From Xanthobacter sp. NM-25 (GTDB taxonomy: Bacteria; Pseudomonadota; Alphaproteobacteria; Rhizobiales; Xanthobacteraceae), in the NCBI RefSeq assembly GCF_022138605.1, contig NZ_JACBFS010000001.1, forward strand, positions 124,001 to 188,000: a DNA stretch of 64,000 bases, given 5' to 3'. Positions 54,327-64,000 of the stretch are shown here, one piece after another. The position numbers and the translations under genes are program-made. Position 1 is the stretch's first letter, and each line of letters opens with the position of its first letter. Under the pieces are notes generated by a model. The model saw only the letters and a list, made by a program, of their open reading frames with translations. It had not been told where the DNA came from and searched no databases.

Positions 54327-57300
54327 TGGCCCTCAACATCTCCGCCTGGGCCATCCGCAAGCCCATTCCCACCCTGGTGATGTTCGTCATCCTCACCGTG
54401 CTCGGCATCGTGCATTTCCGCTCGCTGCCGGTGACGCAGATGCCCAACATCGACGTGCCCATCGTCATGGTCACCATCACCCAGACCGGCGCCGCGCCCT
54501 CGGAGCTGGAAACCCAGGTGTCGAAGAAGGTGGAGAATTCCATCGCCGGCGTCGCCGGGGTGAAGCACATCACCTCCTCCATTTCCGAGGGCACCTCGGT
54601 CACCACCATCGAATTCTATCTGGAGACCCAGGTGGATCGCGCGGTGAACGATACCCGCGACGCGGTCACCAAGATCCGCTCCGAGCTGCCGCGCTCCATC
54701 GACGAGCCGCTGATCCAGCGGGTGGACATCGAAGGCCTGCCCATCATCACCCTGGCGGTCTCCTCCCCCTCCATGAGCACCGAGGAAATCTCCTGGTTCG
54801 TGGATGACACGGTGGCCCGCGCCCTGCAGGGCGTGCGCGGCGTGGCGCAGGTGAAGCGGGAGGGGGGTGTCGACCGCGAGATCCGCGTCGCCCTCGATCC
54901 CGACCGGCTGATGGCCCTGGGCATCACCGCGGCGGAGGTGAGCCGGCAATTGCGGGCCACCAATCTCGACGTCTCCGGCGGCCGCGGCGAGGTGGGCACC
55001 CAGGAGCAATCCATCCGCACCCTGGCCGGAGCTGGCAGCGTCGATGCCCTGGGGGAGACCCGCATCGCCCTCACCAACGGGCGCTATGTGCGGCTGAAGG
55101 AGCTCGGCACCGTCACCGACGGCGCCGCCGAGCCCCGGGTGTTCGCGCGGCTCGACGGCAAGGGCGTGGTGGCCTTCGGCGTCTATCGCGCCAAGGGCTA
55201 TTCGGACGTCACCGTCTATGACCTCGTGAACAGCGCGCTGGAGGAGCTGCGCGCCCAGCATCCCGACGTGACCATCACCGAGATCGACACCACGGTGCGC
55301 TACACCAAGGCGGATTACAGCTCCGCCATGCAGACCCTCATCGAGGGCGCCATCCTGGCGGTGATCGTGGTGTTCCTGTTCCTGCGGGATCTGCGCGCCA
55401 CCATCATCACCACGCTGGCCATCCCGCTCTCCATCCTCCCCACCTTCTGGGTGATGGACATGCTGGGCTTCTCGTTGAACGGCGTCAGCCTGCTGGCCAT
55501 CACTCTGGTGACCGGCATTCTGGTGGATGACGCCATCGTCGAGATCGAAAATATCGTCCGCCACATGCGACAGGGCATCTCGCCCTATCGCGCCGCCATC
55601 GAAGCGGCGGACGAGATCGGCCTCGCGGTGGTGGCCACCACCCTCACCATCGTCGCCGTGTTCGTGCCGGTGTCCTTCATGGGGGGCATCGCCGGCCAGT
55701 ATTTCAAGCAGTTCGGCCTCACCGTTGCCATTGCCGTGCTGTTCTCGCTGGCGGTGGCGCGGCTGGTGACCCCCCTGCTCGCGGCCTATTTCCTGCGCGA
55801 TACCGGCCATCGACAGTCCGGTGACGGCCGCATCATGCGCGCCTATGTGCGGCTTTTGCGCTGGTCGCTGCGGCGGCGCTTCCTCACCATTGCCGCCGGC
55901 ATCGGCATCTTCATCGGCACGGTCTTTCTCTCCACCCTGCTGCCGTCGGGCTTCCTGCCCAATATCGACATCTCGCGCTCCATGCTCTCCATCGAGCTGC
56001 CGCCGGGCACCACTTTGGCGGAGACGGAACGGGTGTCCGACCAGATCACCCGGATGATGCTGGAACAGCCGGAGGTGGCGAGCGTCTACGCCACCGCCGG
56101 TGCCGGCGGCGCGGGTGCCGCCGCCATGATGGCGAGCGAGATCCGCAAGGGGCAGATCGTCATCAATCTGAAGCCACGGGCCGAGCGCAGCCAGGACCAG
56201 AAGAGCTTCGAGGCCTCCCTGCATGACCGCCTGACGGCGCTCCCCGACATGCGCTTCACCTGGAGCTCCAACGGCCAGGCGGCCCAGCGCGGCTTCCAGA
56301 TGGTGCTCTCCGGCAATGACGGCGCGGCGGTGGAAAAGGCGGCCCTGGCGCTGGAAAAGGACATGCGCGACGCCGTGCCGGTGCTGACCAACGTGGTTTC
56401 CTCGGCCGCCCTCGACCGGCCGGAAATCCGCATCGTGCCCAAGCTGGACGAGGCGGCGGAGCTGGGCGTGTCGGTGGACACCATCGCCGAGACGGTGCGC
56501 ATCGCCACCATCGGCGACATTTCCGCCAACCTCGCCAAATTTTCCGCCAAGGACCGGCAGATCGACATCCGGGTGCAGCTGGATGAGAAGGCCCGCACCA
56601 GCATCGCCACCTTCGATGCCCTGAAGGTGCCCACCGCCAGCGGCGGCGCGGTGCCGCTCTCGGCGGTGGCGGACATCCGGTTCGGCAAGGGCCCCACCGC
56701 CCTCGACCGCTACGACCGTGCCCGCCGGGTGGCGGTGGAGGCGGATCTGGTGGGCGACACTCCGCTCGGCACCGCCGTGGAGGCGGTGAAGGCGCTGCCC
56801 ACCGCCCGCAACCTGCCCACCGGCGTCACCCTCAAGGAGGCGGGCGACGCCGAGATCATGGGCGAAGTGTTCTCCGGCTTCGCCCTGGCCATGGGCGCCG
56901 GGCTGATGCTGGTGCTGGCGGTGCTGGTGCTGCTGTTCCACGATGTGCTGCAGCCCATCACCATCCTCATTTCGCTGCCGCTGTCGGTGGGCGGGGCCTT
57001 CATCGCTCTGCTCATCACCGGCAATTCCATCTCCATGCCGGTGGTCATCGGCTTCCTGATGCTGATGGGCATCGTCACCAAGAACGCCATCCTGCTGGTG
57101 GATTTCGCCATCGAGGCCATGCGCGCCGGCACCGACCGCACGACGGCGCTGCTGGAAGCCGGGCGCAAGCGCGCCCAGCCCATCGTCATGACCACCATCG
57201 CCATGGTGGCCGGCATGGTGCCCTCGGCCCTGGCGCTCGGCGAAGGCGGCTCCTTCCGCGCGCCCATGGCCATTGCCGTCATCGGCGGCCTCATCACCTC

Positions 57301-57442
57301 CACGGTGCTGTCGCTGGTGTTCGTGCCGGCGGTGTTCACGGTGATGGACGATCTGAGCCACCTGCTCGGCCGGCTGTTCGGGCGCTTCGTCGGCAGCCGG
57401 GACGAGCCGGACGCGGCCGGGACCCAGCACCCCGCGCACTGA
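54326..57442 (+). CDS. RND-family multidrug efflux permease
   Basis: 1038 residues, twelve helices. N-terminal ISAWAIRKPIPTLVMFVILTVLGIVHFRSLPVTQMPNIDVPIVMVT, the intramembrane acidic pair in LVTGILVDDAIVEIENIVRHM (proton path Asp-Asp), and the C-terminal repeat GFLMLMGIVTKNAILLVDFAIEAMRAG. Resembles the AcrB/CzcA-like HAE1 pumps for organic solutes. Starts inside the adaptor stop codon (TGATG), so adaptor and pump are coupled. Confidence 0.95.
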   Translation: MALNISAWAIRKPIPTLVMFVILTVLGIVHFRSLPVTQMPNIDVPIVMVTITQTGAAPSELETQVSKKVENSIAGVAGVKHITSSISEGTSVTTIEFYLETQVDRAVNDTRDAVTKIRSELPRSIDEPLIQRVDIEGLPIITLAVSSPSMSTEEISWFVDDTVARALQGVRGVAQVKREGGVDREIRVALDPDRLMALGITAAEVSRQLRATNLDVSGGRGEVGTQEQSIRTLAGAGSVDALGETRIALTNGRYVRLKELGTVTDGAAEPRVFARLDGKGVVAFGVYRAKGYSDVTVYDLVNSALEELRAQHPDVTITEIDTTVRYTKADYSSAMQTLIEGAILAVIVVFLFLRDLRATIITTLAIPLSILPTFWVMDMLGFSLNGVSLLAITLVTGILVDDAIVEIENIVRHMRQGISPYRAAIEAADEIGLAVVATTLTIVAVFVPVSFMGGIAGQYFKQFGLTVAIAVLFSLAVARLVTPLLAAYFLRDTGHRQSGDGRIMRAYVRLLRWSLRRRFLTIAAGIGIFIGTVFLSTLLPSGFLPNIDISRSMLSIELPPGTTLAETERVSDQITRMMLEQPEVASVYATAGAGGAGAAAMMASEIRKGQIVINLKPRAERSQDQKSFEASLHDRLTALPDMRFTWSSNGQAAQRGFQMVLSGNDGAAVEKAALALEKDMRDAVPVLTNVVSSAALDRPEIRIVPKLDEAAELGVSVDTIAETVRIATIGDISANLAKFSAKDRQIDIRVQLDEKARTSIATFDALKVPTASGGAVPLSAVADIRFGKGPTALDRYDRARRVAVEADLVGDTPLGTAVEAVKALPTARNLPTGVTLKEAGDAEIMGEVFSGFALAMGAGLMLVLAVLVLLFHDVLQPITILISLPLSVGGAFIALLITGNSISMPVVIGFLMLMGIVTKNAILLVDFAIEAMRAGTDRTTALLEAGRKRAQPIVMTTIAMVAGMVPSALALGEGGSFRAPMAIAVIGGLITSTVLSLVFVPAVFTVMDDLSHLLGRLFGRFVGSRDEPDAAGTQHPAH

Positions 57443-57472
57443 GCGACCCAAGGGGAGGTGACGAACCGCCCC

Positions 57473-57528
57473 TTGACTGGCGCGCGCGACTCTGTACCAA
57501 TCAGTACACACAAAACTGATTGGTACAG
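57473..57528 (+). promoter_or_regulatory. Promoter with perfect 14-base TetR-type operator
   Basis: CTGTACCAATCAGT (57492-57505) and its exact inverse ACTGATTGGTACAG (57515-57528) with a nine-base spacer, ending 3 bases before the DUF1348 start. TTGACT (57473-57478) with a 16-base spacer to TACCAA (57495-57500) gives a promoter whose -10 lies inside the operator. The following TetR gene is the likely ligand sensor. Confidence 0.7.
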
Positions 57529-57531
57529 ATC

Positions 57532-57999
57532 ATGACCTCACGTCCACCGCTGCCGCCCTTCAGCCTTGAGACCGCCACGCAGAAGGTGCGCATGGCGGAA
57601 GATGCCTGGAACACGCGGGATCCCGAGCGGGTCTCCCTCGCCTATACGCCCGACAGCCGCTGGCGGAACCGCTCCGACTTCCTGTCCGGACGCCCCGCCA
57701 TCGTCGCCTTTCTCGATGCCAAGTGGCGGCGCGAGTTGGATTATCGGCTCATCAAGGAGCTCTGGGCGTTCCACGGCAACCGCATCGCCGTGCGCTTCCA
57801 ATATGAGTGGCATGACGCCGAGGAGGCGTGGTTCCGCTCCTACGGCAACGAGCAATGGGAGTTCGACGAGAACGGCTTGATGCGCCGGCGCGAAGCCTCC
57901 ATCAACGACGTGCCGATCCGGCTGGAGGACCGCCGCTTCCTGTGGCCGGCCGGCCCGCGTCCGGCGGATCACCCGGGCCTGACCGAGCTGGGGCTGTGA
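57532..57999 (+). CDS. DUF1348 / NTF2-like protein
   Basis: 155 residues from ATG (MTSRPPLPPFSLETATQKV). NTF2-like family of conserved size: WNTRDPERVSLAYTPDSRWRNRSDFLSGR, ELWAFHGNRIAVRFQYEWHDAEEAWFRSYGNEQWEF and ASINDVPIRLEDR. Function unknown, possibly a small enzyme or binding protein. Its stop codon overlaps the following tetR ATG (TGATG). Confidence 0.9.
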   Translation: MTSRPPLPPFSLETATQKVRMAEDAWNTRDPERVSLAYTPDSRWRNRSDFLSGRPAIVAFLDAKWRRELDYRLIKELWAFHGNRIAVRFQYEWHDAEEAWFRSYGNEQWEFDENGLMRRREASINDVPIRLEDRRFLWPAGPRPADHPGLTELGL

Positions 58000-58556
58000 T
58001 GGCGCGGATGGTGATGGAGCGGGCGGATGTCATTCCCCTCCTCGGGGAGGTGTTCCGCGCGCACGGTTTCGAGGGGGCGAGCCTTTCCGCCATCACGGCC
58101 GGCACCGGCCTCGGCAAGGGCAGCCTCTATCACTTCTTCCCGGGCGGGAAGGAGGAGATGGCGGCGGCGGTGCTTCAGGACATCGACGGCTGGTTCGAGC
58201 GCGCGGTCTTCGCGCCCTTGCGCGACGAGCCGGACGCGGCCGCGGCCATCCGGGCGAGTCTGGCGGCGGTGGAGCAGTATTTCCGCTCTGGCCGGCGGGT
58301 GTGCCTGGTCGGCGTCTTTGCTCTGGGCGAGGTGCGGGACCGGTTCGCCGATGAGGTGGAGGGCTATTTCGCCCGCTGGCGCGCCGCGCTGGCGGCGGCC
58401 CTTCAGCGGGCCGGGCGGCCGGAAGCGGAGGCCCGAGATACGGCGGAAGACGCGGTGCTGACCATCCAGGGGGCACTGGTGCTGGCCCGCGCCCTCGATG
58501 ATCCGGCGGTGTTCACGCGGGCCCTGGCGCGCCTGGAGCACCGCCTCTTCGGCTGA
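57999..58556 (+). CDS. TetR-family regulator
   Basis: 185 residues from ATG overlapping the previous stop. HTH IPLLGEVFRAHGFEGASLSAITAGTGLGKGSLYHFFPGGKEEMAAAVLQDI is the TetR recognition region; the C-terminal part (LSxxG-type YcdC-like) has GRRVCLVGVFALGEVRDRF. It likely autoregulates the DUF1348 operon through the operator just upstream. Confidence 0.88.
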   Translation: MARMVMERADVIPLLGEVFRAHGFEGASLSAITAGTGLGKGSLYHFFPGGKEEMAAAVLQDIDGWFERAVFAPLRDEPDAAAAIRASLAAVEQYFRSGRRVCLVGVFALGEVRDRFADEVEGYFARWRAALAAALQRAGRPEAEARDTAEDAVLTIQGALVLARALDDPAVFTRALARLEHRLFG

Positions 58557-58585
58557 GGACGGGACCGCGTCGCGGCCCCGTCCTC
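58555..58585. other. Hairpin between the convergent tetR and panB genes
   Basis: GAGGACGGG / CCCGTCCTC nine-base stem with a 13-base loop in the 37-base gap between convergent stops. No U-tract on either strand, so it is a possible shared weak terminator or mRNA-end stabiliser. Confidence 0.5.
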
Positions 58586-58593
58586 GTTCAGCC

Positions 58594-59433
58594 TCAGGAG
58601 GCCTTGGCCTTCTGCACCAGACGCGGGGCATAGACATGCTCCGGCCCGGGGAAGGCACGGGCCCGCACGTCCTCCGCATAGGAGGCTACCGCCTTCTCGA
58701 TCTCCGGACCGAGATTGGCATACTTCTTCACGAACTTGGGCACCCGGTCGCCAAGGCCCAGCATGTCCTCCAGCACCAGCACCTGGCCATCACAGGCCGG
58801 CGAGCCGCCGATGCCGATGGTGGGCGGCGCCACCTCCTGGGTGATGCGACGGGCCAAAGGCTCAGCGATGGCTTCCAGCACCACGGCGAAGGCACCCGCC
58901 TCGGCCACCGCGCGGGCATCGTCGAGGATCACGCTCGCCTCGGCATCATCGCGGCCGCGGGCCTTGAACGAGCCGAGAGTGTTGATGGCCTGGGGCGTGA
59001 GACCCACATGGCCCATCACCGGAATGCCCCGATCCACCAGGAAGCGCACGGTCTCGGCCATGCGACGGCCGCCTTCCAGCTTCACCGCGCCGGCGCCGGT
59101 CTCCTTCAGCACCCGGGCAGCGGTGTGGAACGCCTCGGTGGGGCTCGCCTCGTAGCTGCCGAACGGCAGGTCCACGACGATCAGCGCCCGCTTGGTGCCG
59201 CGCACCACGGCGCGGCCGTGCACGATCATCATCTCCACCGTCACCGGCACGGTGGTTTCCAGGCCATGCATGACCATGCCGAGACTGTCGCCCACCAGGA
59301 TCACATCCACGTGGCGGTCGAGCAGACGCGCGGTGTGAGCGTGGTAGGAGGTGAGGGAGACGATGGGATCGCCCCCCTTGCGGGCCTGGATCTCCGGCGC
59401 GGTGATGCGGCGGTTCTCTGCCTGGCTGGACAT
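58594..59433 (-). CDS. panB: 3-methyl-2-oxobutanoate hydroxymethyltransferase
   Basis: 279 residues. PanB barrel with VDVILVGDSLGMVMHGLETTVPVTVEMMIVHGRAVVRG (metal-binding Asp region), VVDLPFGSYEASPTEAFHTAARVLKETGAGAVKLEGG and GIPVMGHVGLTPQAINTLG. Makes ketopantoate from ketoisovalerate and methylene-THF in pantothenate synthesis. Monocistronic on this strand; panC is not adjacent. Confidence 0.97.
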   Translation of the reverse strand: MSSQAENRRITAPEIQARKGGDPIVSLTSYHAHTARLLDRHVDVILVGDSLGMVMHGLETTVPVTVEMMIVHGRAVVRGTKRALIVVDLPFGSYEASPTEAFHTAARVLKETGAGAVKLEGGRRMAETVRFLVDRGIPVMGHVGLTPQAINTLGSFKARGRDDAEASVILDDARAVAEAGAFAVVLEAIAEPLARRITQEVAPPTIGIGGSPACDGQVLVLEDMLGLGDRVPKFVKKYANLGPEIEKAVASYAEDVRARAFPGPEHVYAPRLVQKAKAS

Positions 59434-59507
59434 GACGTTCCTCTATGTTTTGCGACGGGCACCTTTGCCCTGTTCCCGCTACGGCCAGCGGCCGCGCCCC
59501 ACCCGGA

Positions 59508-60074
59508 TCAGATGACAGGAACACCGATCACATAAGGGTGGAACAGCAAAGCGAGAGCCGCATAGAGCACCAGCCCGCCCACGACCGCAAGAGCATCGCC
59601 GCTCCAGCCCGCCGGCGCCGCCGGCACCACCACCCCGCGCCGCTTCTGCGCGATCCGGTCATACACCGCCCAGGCCAGCACCGCGCCGAACAGCACCACC
59701 GAGGCCACGTCGCCATTGGCCAGGAGATGGGCGAAGGCCCAGGTCTTCACCGCCACCAGCAGCGGATGCTTCAGCCAACTGCGCAGATGGCTCGGCACAT
59801 AAGCGGACACGGCGGCGATGCAGGCGATGAGCATCAGCAGCAGCGTGACATGCCGCAGCGCCAGCGGCGGATCCCAGAGCACGGCGGAACCGGCGGCCCG
59901 CCACAGGGCGAAGCCATAGGCCGTGAGCAGCAGCCCACTGACCGCCACCAGCGAGAAGAACGCCTTGTAGGTGCCCGCGCCCACATCGGCGATGAGCCGG
60001 GCGCGCAGGCCCCGGGCGCTCGCCACCAGATGGACACCAATGAACACCACCAGGCCCAGCAGCATCATGGCCAT
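59508..60074 (-). CDS. NnrU-family membrane protein
   Basis: 188 residues from ATG (MAMMLLGLVVFIGVHLVASARG). Five to six helices of the NnrU domain: FIGVHLVASARGLRARLIADVGAGTYKAFFSLVAVSGLLLTAYGFA and SHLRSWLKHPLLVAVKTWAFAHLLANGDVASVVLF. NnrU is associated with nitric-oxide metabolism and denitrification in some proteobacteria and with a carotenoid-isomerase-like fold (Z-ISO) more broadly. No nitrite or NO reductase genes are in the window. Confidence 0.85.
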   Translation of the reverse strand: MAMMLLGLVVFIGVHLVASARGLRARLIADVGAGTYKAFFSLVAVSGLLLTAYGFALWRAAGSAVLWDPPLALRHVTLLLMLIACIAAVSAYVPSHLRSWLKHPLLVAVKTWAFAHLLANGDVASVVLFGAVLAWAVYDRIAQKRRGVVVPAAPAGWSGDALAVVGGLVLYAALALLFHPYVIGVPVI

Positions 60075-60255
60075 GAAACGCACTCCCAATGGCGCAAGCC
60101 CCGCGTCTCCAGAGCATGCCCGGCGCCGGGCGGCAAGAGCCCAGGTCGCCACAGGCCGAGACGGGGATGCGCCTCCTGGTCACGCAAGCCGCCATCACCC
60201 TCGCGGGTTGCATTATGGCTTTACCGTGGCAGTATGGCTGACGGAGGGGAAGACC

Positions 60256-60765
60256 ATGCGCCACATGTGGACCCTGTCCCGCCACGGGATGCCGCCGCGC
60301 CACGCGCCCCACCCTGCCGTCAACCTCAGGGTGTGGATCCGCGCGCTGGCCGTCGGCCTCGTGCTGCTGGCCGGTGGCCTGTGGGGCGGCACCGCGCCCG
60401 CCCACGCCGGCGTCGTCGCCCGGATCGACCTCTCCAGCCAACGCATGGTGGTCTATGTGAACGGCGTGCCGCGCTATAACTGGCCGGTCTCCACCGCCCG
60501 GCGCGGCTATGTCACCCCCACCGGCACCTATCGCCCCCAGCGGCTCTACCGCAGCTATTATTCCCGCAAGTATGACAACTCGCCGATGCCCTACTCCATC
60601 TTCTTCCGGGGTGGCTATGCGATCCACGGCAGCTATGCGATCCGCCAGCTGGGGGCGCCGGCCTCCCATGGGTGCATCCGCCTGCACCCCAGCAACGCCG
60701 CGACTCTCTACAGCCTGGTGCAGAACTACGGCCCCCGCGACACGCTGATCCAGATCACCCGCTGA
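60256..60765 (+). CDS. L,D-transpeptidase (YkuD)
   Basis: 169 residues from ATG with GGAGGGG upstream. Signal or anchor segment ALAVGLVLLAGGLWGGTAPAHA, then YkuD core VVARIDLSSQRMVVYVNGVPRYNWPVSTA and catalytic HG..SHGCIRLHPSNAATLY (HGSYAIRQLGAPASHGCIRL). Forms 3-3 or lipoprotein crosslinks in peptidoglycan. Envelope enzyme. Confidence 0.94.
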   Translation: MRHMWTLSRHGMPPRHAPHPAVNLRVWIRALAVGLVLLAGGLWGGTAPAHAGVVARIDLSSQRMVVYVNGVPRYNWPVSTARRGYVTPTGTYRPQRLYRSYYSRKYDNSPMPYSIFFRGGYAIHGSYAIRQLGAPASHGCIRLHPSNAATLYSLVQNYGPRDTLIQITR

Positions 60766-61016
60766 CGACCGGCGGCACCTGGCGACGCGGCCGGACGCCG
60801 CCACTTACCCCTGCCCCGACAGGCATTTCGGCACGTATGTTGCACGCGCATGGCGCAAATGCGCGAAATCCTTGCCCGACGGGTCTTCTTTTCGTCGTGC
60901 ACTCATGGTATCGGCCACTGCCAACTCGAAATGAGGGCTCACACTGGCGTTTGGCGCTGTGCCCCGTTCCGACATCAGACGCGATGCACTTTCGCAATCG
61001 CCATCAGGAGTTGGCC

Positions 61017-62537
<1,521 letters not shown>

Positions 62538-62560
62538 GGCTTCAGCCCAGCACCAAACAC

Positions 62561-62593
62561 AAAGGCCGGCGCACCCCGCCGGCCTTTTCTTTT
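62561..62593 (+). terminator. Intrinsic terminator of guaB
   Basis: AAAGGCCGGCG / CGCCGGCCTTT 11-base stem, five-base loop and T-rich tail (TTTTCTTTT). Confidence 0.92.
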
Positions 62594-62605
62594 CTCTTGT
62601 GAAGA

Positions 62606-62661
62606 TCGGTTACTGCCGCGCTCGGTTACTGCCGCGCTCGGTTACTGCCGCGATCGGCTAC
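62606..62661. repeat. 16-base tandem repeat over the ion-channel gene stop
   Basis: TCGGTTACTGCCGCGC at 62606 and 62622, with TCGGTTACTGCCGCGA at 62638, then a diverged fourth unit (TCGGCTACTTGGG) that contains the TAG stop of the next gene. On the minus strand each unit carries TAA or TAG near its start. Confidence 0.9.
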
Positions 62662-63113
62662 TTGGGCGCCTCGGCGCGTTCCTGGGCCCGGAAGGCGGTG
62701 ACGTATTCCACCAGGAAGGCTGTGGACCACGCCACCATCATCGGCCCGAGCAGCGACTCGAACCCGGCGATGCCGCGGAACAGCTTGCTGATGCTGAGAC
62801 CATCCGGCCCCACCGTGGTGTACATGGTGAGCGAAAAATAGGTCGCGTTGCCCATATCGGAAAAGGCGCCAATGGACACGTAGCCAATGGCCCACAGGAC
62901 GATCTCAAAGATGTGGATGCTGCACAGCGCCACCATGAGGCCGCTCACCACCACCGTGTCCCGCATCACGTGGTGGTTGAAGCTGCGCATTTTGAGCAGC
63001 CTGCGAATGCCAATTCGAACCACATAGAGCGCATACATGTGGACAAAGACCGTGACGACCGCCAGCACCAGGCTCACGGCGATCACGTACAGGTAATCCA
63101 TAGCCACAGACAT
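62658..63113 (-). CDS. Two-helix ion-channel family protein
   Basis: 151 residues from ATG (MSVAMDYLYVIAVSLVLAVVTV). Helices at about residues 7-30, 49-75 and a C-terminal one, with a pore-like loop AFSDMGNATYFSLTMYTTVGPDGLSISK before the last helix. The filter reads TTVGPDG instead of the K+-channel TxGYGD. It belongs to the ion-channel-like (Ion_trans_2) group; ion selectivity cannot be told. Its stop lies in the tandem repeat. Confidence 0.8.
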   Translation of the reverse strand: MSVAMDYLYVIAVSLVLAVVTVFVHMYALYVVRIGIRRLLKMRSFNHHVMRDTVVVSGLMVALCSIHIFEIVLWAIGYVSIGAFSDMGNATYFSLTMYTTVGPDGLSISKLFRGIAGFESLLGPMMVAWSTAFLVEYVTAFRAQERAEAPK

Positions 63114-63312
63114 CCGTCCACGCCTCCCACGACGGTGAATCACCGGCGCAGGGTAGTGTGTTCCATGGACGAAAGGCGAATGGCGCCCCGACCCGAGGCG
63201 CCAAGGCTGGGGATGACGCGTCCCACCCACCGCTTACGGCCCGCTGCGGCGCACCGTTCTGCGATTGCCGGCGGGCGCTTTGCGCGCGGCTCCTCGCCGC
63301 TTGCTCCCCCGC

Positions 63313-63612
63313 TTACTTCCCCTTGGGGCGCCGCGGCGGCGTCACGTCGATCATCTCGGACTCCATGGAGGGGCGCACCTCCTGGCCCGTGCGCAGATCG
63401 AATACCTGCACGCCACCGAAGTTGGCGCGGCGCATAGAGACATTCCCGCGCCCGGTGATGAGCGCGTAGAGCCCACCGCCCAGCAGCAGGGCGGTGATGA
63501 CCACACCGGCAACGATGATGAGGCCGCCAACCACGGTGAACAGGGCAAAGCCCACCAGGGCCGCCACGGCGAGGCCGGCGAAACCGCCGAACAGGGTGAG
63601 GAGCTGTCTCAT
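63313..63612 (-). CDS. Small membrane protein, function unknown
   Basis: 99 residues. Two adjacent hydrophobic segments (LLTLFGGFAGLAVAALVGFALFTVVGGLIIVAGVVITALLLGGGLYALI, about 3-52) and a polar C-terminus (GNVSMRRANFGGVQVFDLRTGQEVRPSMESEMIDVTPPRRPKGK). I do not recognise a family with certainty. It stands between the channel gene and gmk on the same strand. The hydrophobic hairpin suggests an inner-membrane anchor with the tail in the cytoplasm. Confidence 0.7.
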   Translation of the reverse strand: MRQLLTLFGGFAGLAVAALVGFALFTVVGGLIIVAGVVITALLLGGGLYALITGRGNVSMRRANFGGVQVFDLRTGQEVRPSMESEMIDVTPPRRPKGK

Positions 63613-63685
63613 GCTTCACACCCTAACGGCACATTCGGGCGGACTTGAGACCGCACGTTGAAGCCGGCGCCCACCGGCGTGCCGC

Positions 63686-64000
63686 TCAGAGCGCGTCGCG
63701 CAGCTGCTTCACGAAACTGGAAAGGCCGGTGAGCCGGCGACGCTTGAGCCGCTCGGCCTGCAGGATTGACCGCAGCTTCGCCAGGCTGTCCTCAACCTCG
63801 TGATTGATCAGGATGTAGTCATACTCGTCATAATGGCTGATCTCGTCGGAGGCCTTGGCCATGCGCTGGTGCACCACGTCATCGGTATCCTGCGCCCGTG
63901 ACCGCAGGCGCTGCTCGAGATCGGCGGCGGTGGGCGGCAGCAGGAACACCTTCACCAGATCCTGCTGGGCGCTCTCGCCCAGTTGCTGGGTGCCCTGCCA
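63686..64000 (-). CDS. gmk: Guanylate kinase (3' part)
   Basis: The last 105 codons only; the gene continues beyond the right edge. Sequence reads WQGTQQLGESAQQDLVKVFLLPPTAADLEQRLRSRAQDTDDVVHQRMAKASDEISHYDEYDYILINHEVEDSLAKLRSILQAERLKRRR in order, the C-terminal lid and nucleoside-kinase core of Gmk (DYILIN). It phosphorylates GMP to GDP. Confidence 0.93.
   Translation of the reverse strand, partial: WQGTQQLGESAQQDLVKVFLLPPTAADLEQRLRSRAQDTDDVVHQRMAKASDEISHYDEYDYILINHEVEDSLAKLRSILQAERLKRRRLTGLSSFVKQLRDAL

Noticed and set aside
57502..57509. CAGTACAC in the DUF1348-tetR promoter as a fifth MarR site
   Set aside because: It differs from GTAYACTG and belongs to a longer perfect repeat with its own TetR gene next door.
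54047..57511. Very long minus-strand open frame (over 1100 codons) opposite the RND pump
   Set aside because: It is His/Gly/Asp-rich, has no family resemblance, and mirrors the codon bias of the RND gene on the other strand; an antisense shadow.
59508..60074. Denitrification cluster signalled by nnrU
   Set aside because: No nitrite or nitric-oxide reductase genes or regulators nearby; the domain also occurs outside denitrification.

Overview
The window is high-GC alphaproteobacterial DNA. Chromosomal markers (secDF-yajC, pcm, recG, serA-serC, leuC/leuD, the CcrM GANTC methylase, mutY-dciA-dsbA-like, guaB, gmk) sit beside the ethylmalonyl-CoA pathway pair ccr and ecm. Gene order mutY / DUF721 / DsbA-like and the EMC-pathway genes fit Hyphomicrobiales. 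The mixture of Mo-hydroxylase, Rieske oxygenase and TRAP genes fits Xanthobacteraceae (Xanthobacter, Azorhizobium, Ancylobacter type). The family-level placement is inference.

Layout. 1-3.6 kb: protein export (secF partial, secD, yajC) and a lipoprotein alpha/beta hydrolase. 3.7-9.5 kb: pcm, recG, a DUF454 membrane protein, ethylmalonyl-CoA mutase and a GlsB/YeaQ stress membrane protein. 9.9-16.3 kb: crotonyl-CoA carboxylase/reductase, an EamA exporter, serA-serC and a MarR regulator. 16.5-35.3 kb: an accessory aromatic-catabolism block. It holds an SsuABC-like ABC importer, two amidases, a salicylate-5-hydroxylase-like Rieske oxygenase whose ferredoxin, reductase and alpha subunit are one polypeptide, a three-gene molybdenum hydroxylase with a CoxS-CoxG fusion, a TRAP transporter, a maleylpyruvate-isomerase-like GST and a small ABM-type protein. 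35.5-48.5 kb: a YbaL-type antiporter, leuD, cytochrome b561, a zincin, a 39-residue secreted peptide behind a stress/cell-cycle-type promoter, leuC, mgtC, a tRNA/rRNA methyltransferase, an OpgC/SGNH pair, ccrM, mutY and dciA. 48.6-64 kb: a DsbA-like protein, an ABC1 kinase, an EI24 protein, a TetR-RND efflux operon, a second TetR operon, panB, NnrU, an L,D-transpeptidase, guaB, an ion channel and partial gmk.

How the accessory block may work. A short motif, GTAYACTG, lies in four intergenic regions of this block: marR/ABC importer, ahead of the Rieske fusion, and both sides of the divergent ABM/amidase promoter region. At two of these it overlaps a recognisable -10 element. This suggests one MarR regulon covering uptake (ABC and TRAP), amide hydrolysis, Mo-dependent hydroxylation or aldehyde oxidation, Rieske hydroxylation to a gentisate-type product, and GSH-dependent isomerisation of a maleylpyruvate-type product. 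The gentisate ring-cleavage dioxygenase and fumarylpyruvate hydrolase are not in the window, so the substrate is unresolved.

No tRNA, rRNA, CRISPR array, transposase or integrase was found.
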